Assembly: GCA_964593455.1 (NCBI GenBank)
Contig: CAZQHK010000042.1
Location: 1 to 36,015 of the forward strand
DNA: 36,015 bases
Direction of reading: 5' to 3'
Source: CAZQHK01 sp964593455
Lineage (GTDB): Bacteria; Muiribacteriota; CAYSPT01
Shown here: piece by piece, positions 32,680-36,015 of the stretch
Numbering within the stretch: position 1 is the first letter of the stretch
How the letters are laid out: every line of letters begins with the position of its first letter
Program-made: the position numbers and the translations under genes
The notes under the pieces: generated by a model
The model's database searches: none
Seen by the model: only the letters and a program-made list of their open reading frames with translations
Told to the model about the DNA's origin: nothing

Positions 32680-33486
32680 TTACGAGGTCTTCTTTTTGAT
32701 TGTTATCAGCGTTATTTCCGGTGGGCACCGGAACCTGAGCGGCAGCATTTTGGTGCCGATTCCGCGGGATATGTAGACTGGGCGACTGCCAATAAGAGTT
32801 TTTCCGGCCAGTGATTCTATGGAAAAAACCCGGCGGGAAAGCCAGGTAAGAGGTTCTAGGCAAAGCTGCCCTCCATGGGTATGGCCGGCCAGTACCAGGT
32901 CTCCAATCTCCAGTTTGGCGGCGGCGGCTGGACCGTGCATGAGAATCAATGTGAAAGGGGGGGTATCCTCCTGGTGATGGAGTCTCCACCTCGGGCTGCA
33001 GGCGGTACGATGATTTATTCCCACCAGCCTGACAGGCGTACCGTTTTTGGTAACGGTTATCGAGGTGTTATCAAGCAGAACGGCTCCCGAATCTTCCACG
33101 GCCCGCCGGACAAGGTCCGGGTTGAAACGCAGGTCATTATTGCCGTACACGCAGAAGATTCCCAGGGGAGCCTCGAGACCTCTAAGCAGTGTTTCAGCCA
33201 GGAGAAGTTCGTGGTCGTTACGGGCCAGATCACCGGTGACGGCGATACAATCCGGAGCAAGAGAGCGGACGGCCTCGGCGATCAGGGGAATGAGTGACGC
33301 GCGTTGCGGACCATGGAGATCAGAAAGATGCAGGATGGTGAGATCTTCAAGTCCCTTTGGAAGTGATCTGACGGCGAAATCCAGTTTGACCATCTCTGGA
33401 CTGCCGGCTTCATGCCAGGAACGGCCGAGAAACCAGCCAATGATATATGAAACCGGGTAAACCAATAGTTCCAGTAGATAACCCAT
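32680..33486 (-). CDS. Membrane-anchored metallophosphoesterase (YkuE-like)
   Basis: About 268 residues from ATG 33486. One or two hydrophobic segments cover 1-22, then a calcineurin-like phosphoesterase domain with all metal motifs: H-L-S-D-L-H-G, T-G-D-L-A-R-N, G-N-N-D (the variant of GNHD), M-H-G-P and G-H-T-H-G-G-Q. Relatives act on lipid-linked or nucleotide phosphates; substrate unknown. The frame stays open to 33822, but that extension overlaps the plus-strand genes and has no family similarity. ATG 33486 has no SD but lies 10 nt after a perfect TATAAT (33502-33497), so it may be leaderless. A GTG at 33495 is an alternative. The Asn in GNND is a common YkuE-type change. Confidence 0.82.
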   Translation of the reverse strand: MGYLLELLVYPVSYIIGWFLGRSWHEAGSPEMVKLDFAVRSLPKGLEDLTILHLSDLHGPQRASLIPLIAEAVRSLAPDCIAVTGDLARNDHELLLAETLLRGLEAPLGIFCVYGNNDLRFNPDLVRRAVEDSGAVLLDNTSITVTKNGTPVRLVGINHRTACSPRWRLHHQEDTPPFTLILMHGPAAAAKLEIGDLVLAGHTHGGQLCLEPLTWLSRRVFSIESLAGKTLIGSRPVYISRGIGTKMLPLRFRCPPEITLITIKKKTS

Positions 33487-33556
33487 AACGCACACAATTA
33501 TATCAGAGAGGATAATTCCCAAGTGTGAAAGAGGCAAAAGCAATAATGAAATAGCC

Positions 33557-33580
33557 GCACTATTTGTGCTAGAATAGTGC
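33557..33580. promoter_or_regulatory. Inverted repeat and -10 element before the small Cys-rich gene
   Basis: GCACTAT (33557-33563) and ATAGTGC (33574-33580) form a perfect inverted repeat with a 10-nt spacer. TAGAAT (33570-33575) inside it resembles a -10 and ends 7 nt before the ATG at 33583, which would give an almost leaderless transcript. No good -35 is seen, as at activator-dependent promoters. Confidence 0.4.
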
Positions 33581-33582
33581 CG

Positions 33583-33801
33583 ATGAGCAATTCTGAAAAG
33601 ATCCCGAACCGGATCAAGGAAATGACGCCTGGTATTCCCGGTGAGACCCCGGGTGCCGGCCAACGTGAGATCTACCTGCACCGGCTTGAACCCAAAGATA
33701 TTGAGCTCATCGTCAGCCGTTTTCTGGCCCGCCGGGAGAGATGCAGAGCTTGCTCTCGACCCGGTTGTGTGAACAGTGTCGTCTGTAAGGCAGATGAATA
33801 G
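33583..33801 (+). CDS. Small cysteine-rich protein of unknown function
   Basis: Encodes 72 residues: a polar Pro/Gly-rich start, a helix E-P-K-D-I-E-L-I-V-S-R-F-L-A-R-R, and a cysteine-rich end C-R-A-C-S-R-P-G-C-V-N-S-V-V-C, with four cysteines that could bind a metal. I do not recognise the family. It is 50 bp upstream of the EutQ-like/ACT gene on the same strand, which supports a real gene. It has no SD; the start lies 7 nt after a TAGAAT element. A GTG at 33577 is possible. The opposite-strand extension of the metallophosphoesterase frame over this region is not favoured. Confidence 0.55.
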   Translation: MSNSEKIPNRIKEMTPGIPGETPGAGQREIYLHRLEPKDIELIVSRFLARRERCRACSRPGCVNSVVCKADE

Positions 33802-33851
33802 GATATACCGGTTGGGCGGCAAGACGCGTAGAATATGAGGAGGAGCCGTTC

Positions 33852-34496
33852 GTGACAGCAGCGAAACGAGCCATAACCTGTGATGATATTCTGCAGGCCG
33901 GCCGGGGAGGAACCGTCATTATCCTCGAGGGAAGTATTGTTACCGCCGCCGCCCGGGATCTGGCCGATAAGATGGGAGTTAGTCTGGATGAGCTGTCTTC
34001 GCCGACCGGGCCGGTGCCTGTTACACCTATCCCCGATCAGGAAACTGTACGCATGATTACCGCCAGTGTGGTCGCCCGGCTCCAAAAGGAATCGGCCGGT
34101 GATCTCGATCCGGAGGAAATTGATGTTGTCGTGTCCCGGATAGCGCTACTGGTAAAGGAGCACGGCGGCGATACCGAGAAAATAATGGAATCGCTTCGGT
34201 GCGCCCGTCCCAACCGTTTCGGGAGCCGGGTAGTCATATCTTCGGTAGGCCGGGACCAGCCGGGAATCATGTCTACCTTGACGTCGGTGTTGGCGGAATG
34301 CGGAGTCAATATTATCGACATAAGCCAAACCATCGTCCGTGGTTTTTTCACCATGATCATGATCGTAGATGTATCCAACTCCACTATAAGTTTCTCCGAT
34401 CTGAAAAAAGTTTTGCAGGAAAAGGGTGGAGAACTCGGGGTGAAGATTATGGCCCAACACGAAGAAATATTCGATTACATGCATAGAATTCTCTAG
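33852..34496 (+). CDS. EutQ-like N-terminal region fused to a UPF0237-type ACT domain
   Basis: Encodes 214 residues. Residues 8-110 resemble the N-terminal part of EutQ: I-T-C-D-D-I-L-Q-A-G, G-S-I-V-T-A-A-A-R-D-L-A-D-K-M-G-V-S-L, then a helical stretch starting V-R-M-I-T-A-S-V-V-A-R-L. Residues about 124-214 are a UPF0237 ACT domain (V-G-R-D-Q-P-G-I-M-S-T-L, I-I-D-I-S-Q-T-I-V-R-G-F-F-T-M-I-M-I), a ligand-binding regulatory fold. UPF0237 proteins are normally about 90 residues and sit next to UPF0210, as here (96 bp away). GAGGAGGAG precedes the GTG start by 6 nt. The fusion is the odd part. Role: probable regulator or partner of UPF0210, inferred. Confidence 0.8.
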   Translation: MTAAKRAITCDDILQAGRGGTVIILEGSIVTAAARDLADKMGVSLDELSSPTGPVPVTPIPDQETVRMITASVVARLQKESAGDLDPEEIDVVVSRIALLVKEHGGDTEKIMESLRCARPNRFGSRVVISSVGRDQPGIMSTLTSVLAECGVNIIDISQTIVRGFFTMIMIVDVSNSTISFSDLKKVLQEKGGELGVKIMAQHEEIFDYMHRIL

Positions 34497-34592
34497 CCCG
34501 AATAGATAATCCGAAAACGTTAAAAAAACGCAGGTGGAGGAGGTGAGTGGAACCTGGCTCTGAATCCGGAAGAAATACTGGAGACGGTACGA

Positions 34593-35915
34593 ATGATCGA
34601 GATGGAAAATCTCGATATCAGAACCGTTACTCTGGGGGTGAGCCTGCGGGGGTGCGGACACGCGGATGTCGGCCGAACCTGTGACGACATCTATGCCAGG
34701 CTTCATCACGCCGCCGGCAGTTTTATTCCCGTGGTCAATGAAGTCAGCGATGAATACGGTATCCCGATAATCAATAAACGGATGTCCGTGACTCCTATCT
34801 CACTGGTGGCTGAGTATGATTCACCTGAAGACTATTTGCCGCTGGCTTCTATCCTGGATGCCGCGGCTAAGAGTCTGGGAGTGGACTTCCTGGGCGGGTA
34901 CTCGGCGCTGGTGCAGAAAGGTGCCACCACCGGCGAGGTGTGTATGACGGAGAGTATTCCCGAAGCGCTGGCTACAACCGAGCGTCTATGCTCCTCGGTG
35001 AATGTGGCGACCACCCGGGCCGGTATCAACATGAACGCGGTGAGTAAGATGGGGCATATCATTAAGGAAACCGCTCAGAAGACCGCCGACCGGGATGGTA
35101 TCGGCTGTGCCAAGCTGGTGGTATTCGCCAATGCGGTAGAGGACAACCCCTTCATGGCCGGGGCTTTCCACGGCCCGGGAGAACCGGAAGTCGTGATTAA
35201 TGTTGGTGTCAGTGGTCCCGGGGTAGTGTTGACGTCTCTTCGGCGTCTCGGCCAAGCCGATCTTCAAACAGTGGCCGAGGTAGTTAAAAGAACCGTTTTT
35301 AAAATAACCCGGGCCGGTATGCTTGTGGGCCGCGAGGCTTCCCGCCGTCTGGGAGTTCCGTTCGGCGTTATCGATCTTTCGTTGGCTCCAACACCGGCCG
35401 AAGGCGACAGTGTCGGCGCCATCCTGGAAGAGATGGGATTGGAATCGGTGGGAGCGCCGGGTTCTACCTGCGCGTTAGCCATGTTGGTGGACGCGGTGAA
35501 AAAGGGAGGGATGATGGCGGCCACGTCCGTGGGAGGTCTCTCGGGTGCCTTCATTCCCGTGAGCGAGGACGCGGTCATGGCCCGGGCCGTAGAAACCGGT
35601 GCGCTTACTCTGGAAAAACTGGAAGCCATGACGGCGGTTTGCTCGGTGGGCCTCGACATGGTTGTAATTCCTGGTGATACTCCGGCCGAGACGATCGCCG
35701 GAATCATTGCTGACGAGATGGCTATCGGCGTGATTAACGATAAAACTACCGCGGTGAGAATCATCCCTGCTCCCGGTAAGAAGGCCGGCGATACGGTCAA
35801 TTACGGCGGTTTGCTCGGGTCAGCCCCGGTCATGAATGTAAGCCGGTTCAGCTGCCGTGACTTCATCCGGCGTGCCGGCCGCATTCCACCTCCGACCAAG
35901 GCCATGCGAAACTAA
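34593..35915 (+). CDS. UPF0210 family protein
   Basis: At least 440 residues of a conserved cytosolic protein of unknown activity. Its structure class resembles glycyl-radical/PFL-like barrels, but no glycyl-radical motif is evident. Recognisable parts: D-I-R-T-V-T-L-G-V-S-L, N-K-R-M-S-V-T-P-I-S-L, F-L-G-G-Y-S-A-L-V-Q-K-G, C-S-S-V-N-V, G-I-N-M-N-A-V, and F-H-G-P-G-E-P-E-V-V-I-N-V-G-V-S-G-P-G-V-V. The frame is open and family-like upstream of ATG 34593 (E-E-I-L-E-T-V-R), but no ATG, GTG or TTG occurs there; CTG 34554, 10 nt after GGAGGAGG, is a candidate true start. ATG 34593 has GGAG 9 nt upstream. Paired with the ACT gene, as in many genomes. Confidence 0.9.
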   Translation: MIEMENLDIRTVTLGVSLRGCGHADVGRTCDDIYARLHHAAGSFIPVVNEVSDEYGIPIINKRMSVTPISLVAEYDSPEDYLPLASILDAAAKSLGVDFLGGYSALVQKGATTGEVCMTESIPEALATTERLCSSVNVATTRAGINMNAVSKMGHIIKETAQKTADRDGIGCAKLVVFANAVEDNPFMAGAFHGPGEPEVVINVGVSGPGVVLTSLRRLGQADLQTVAEVVKRTVFKITRAGMLVGREASRRLGVPFGVIDLSLAPTPAEGDSVGAILEEMGLESVGAPGSTCALAMLVDAVKKGGMMAATSVGGLSGAFIPVSEDAVMARAVETGALTLEKLEAMTAVCSVGLDMVVIPGDTPAETIAGIIADEMAIGVINDKTTAVRIIPAPGKKAGDTVNYGGLLGSAPVMNVSRFSCRDFIRRAGRIPPPTKAMRN

Positions 35916-35930
35916 CACAAAACATCTAAT

Positions 35931-35955
35931 CCCACTTTCTACACTTCTTGCTTAG
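35931..35955 (+). repeat. Short head copy of the dispersed intergenic repeat (copy D)
   Basis: CCCACTTTCTACACTTCTTG and the next bases match the head of the repeat family. It starts 15 bp after the UPF0210 stop. The following 60 bp (GCTTTGCGAAGC palindrome and GC-rich sequence) differ from the other copies and run off the window. Confidence 0.55.
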
Positions 35956-36015
35956 CTTCAGTCGAGCAAGCGCTTTGCGAAGCAACAGCGCAGCGAAGGC
36001 TGACTCCAGGGCGGG

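Noticed and set aside
33487..33822. N-terminal extension of the metallophosphoesterase frame
   Set aside because: It covers the promoter and coding region of the opposite-strand gene and lacks family similarity; the phosphoesterase with its membrane anchor begins near 33486.
1..36015. CRISPR arrays, tRNA or rRNA genes, transposases
   Set aside because: None seen on either strand; the only repeat family is the dispersed intergenic element, which lacks regular spacing.

Overview
This is a 36 kb stretch of a draft bacterial scaffold containing one run of 100 N at 30091-30190, so sequence on the two sides of that gap may not be truly adjacent. The cell is Gram-negative in style: RND efflux pump with periplasmic adaptor, several lipoproteins and Sec-exported proteins, MscS channel. 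Most genes have clear Shine-Dalgarno sites, and TAG, TGA and TAA are all used as stops. The mixture of families (NifU-type scaffold with a BFD-like domain, UPF0210/ACT pair, vault-repeat SPFH protein, lipoprotein PIMT) fits a deltaproteobacterial or candidate-phylum/FCB-like environmental lineage, but I cannot name the lineage from sequence alone. No tRNA, rRNA, CRISPR array, phage module or transposase was seen.

Layout. 1-165: tail of a GH13-type (probably TreZ) gene. 370-4875: RND adaptor plus pump. 4987-5259: small exported protein, converging on an MscS channel (minus). 6350-8176: GT-C type membrane glycosyltransferase-like protein (minus), with a decayed SagB-type nitroreductase just upstream. 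8561-9964: SPFH protein carrying about five major-vault-protein-like repeats (minus), ending at a clear terminator. 9965-10482: non-coding, with a palindrome and a structured leader in front of a secreted CrtC/AttH lipocalin-like gene. 12051-14900: overlapping nifS-nifU-rlmN. 15197-16414 (minus): FMN-binding/NosR-like membrane electron-transfer protein, divergent from a secreted M6-like metalloprotease (16637-18556). 18778-20219: a small zinc-ribbon protein whose ribosome-binding site lies inside a 24-bp inverted repeat, then a class I/II aminotransferase. 20259-23176 (minus): yjbQ, adenosine deaminase, a double zf-TFIIB protein and a broken rhomboid protease. 23344-28198: TPR-gluzincin peptidase, tandem lipoprotein PIMT and ligA, overlapping each other. 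28352-29373 (minus): frameshifted lipoprotein with a collagen-like stretch. 29645-30090: birA cut by the gap. 30191-32511 (minus): VIT/VWA protein. 32680-33486 (minus): metallophosphoesterase. 33583-35915: small Cys-rich protein, EutQ-like/ACT fusion, UPF0210.

How genes work together. nifS and nifU make Fe-S clusters, and rlmN, which needs a [4Fe-4S] cluster, is translated from the same overlapping unit. The 23344-28198 unit joins a secreted peptidase to an apparently exported protein-repair methyltransferase. The 33852-35915 pair is the conserved ACT (UPF0237)/UPF0210 partnership, here with a EutQ-like N-terminal extension.

Most notable items: the short vault-like SPFH protein; the start-codon-covering inverted repeat at 18755-18864; the duplicated lipoprotein PIMT; the EutQ-like/ACT fusion; a dispersed about 115-nt intergenic repeat family (two long copies, three short heads); and three genes with -10-like hexamers 7-10 nt before SD-less starts, suggesting leaderless transcripts. 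Two genes look broken by apparent single-base losses, which may be real decay or draft-sequence error.
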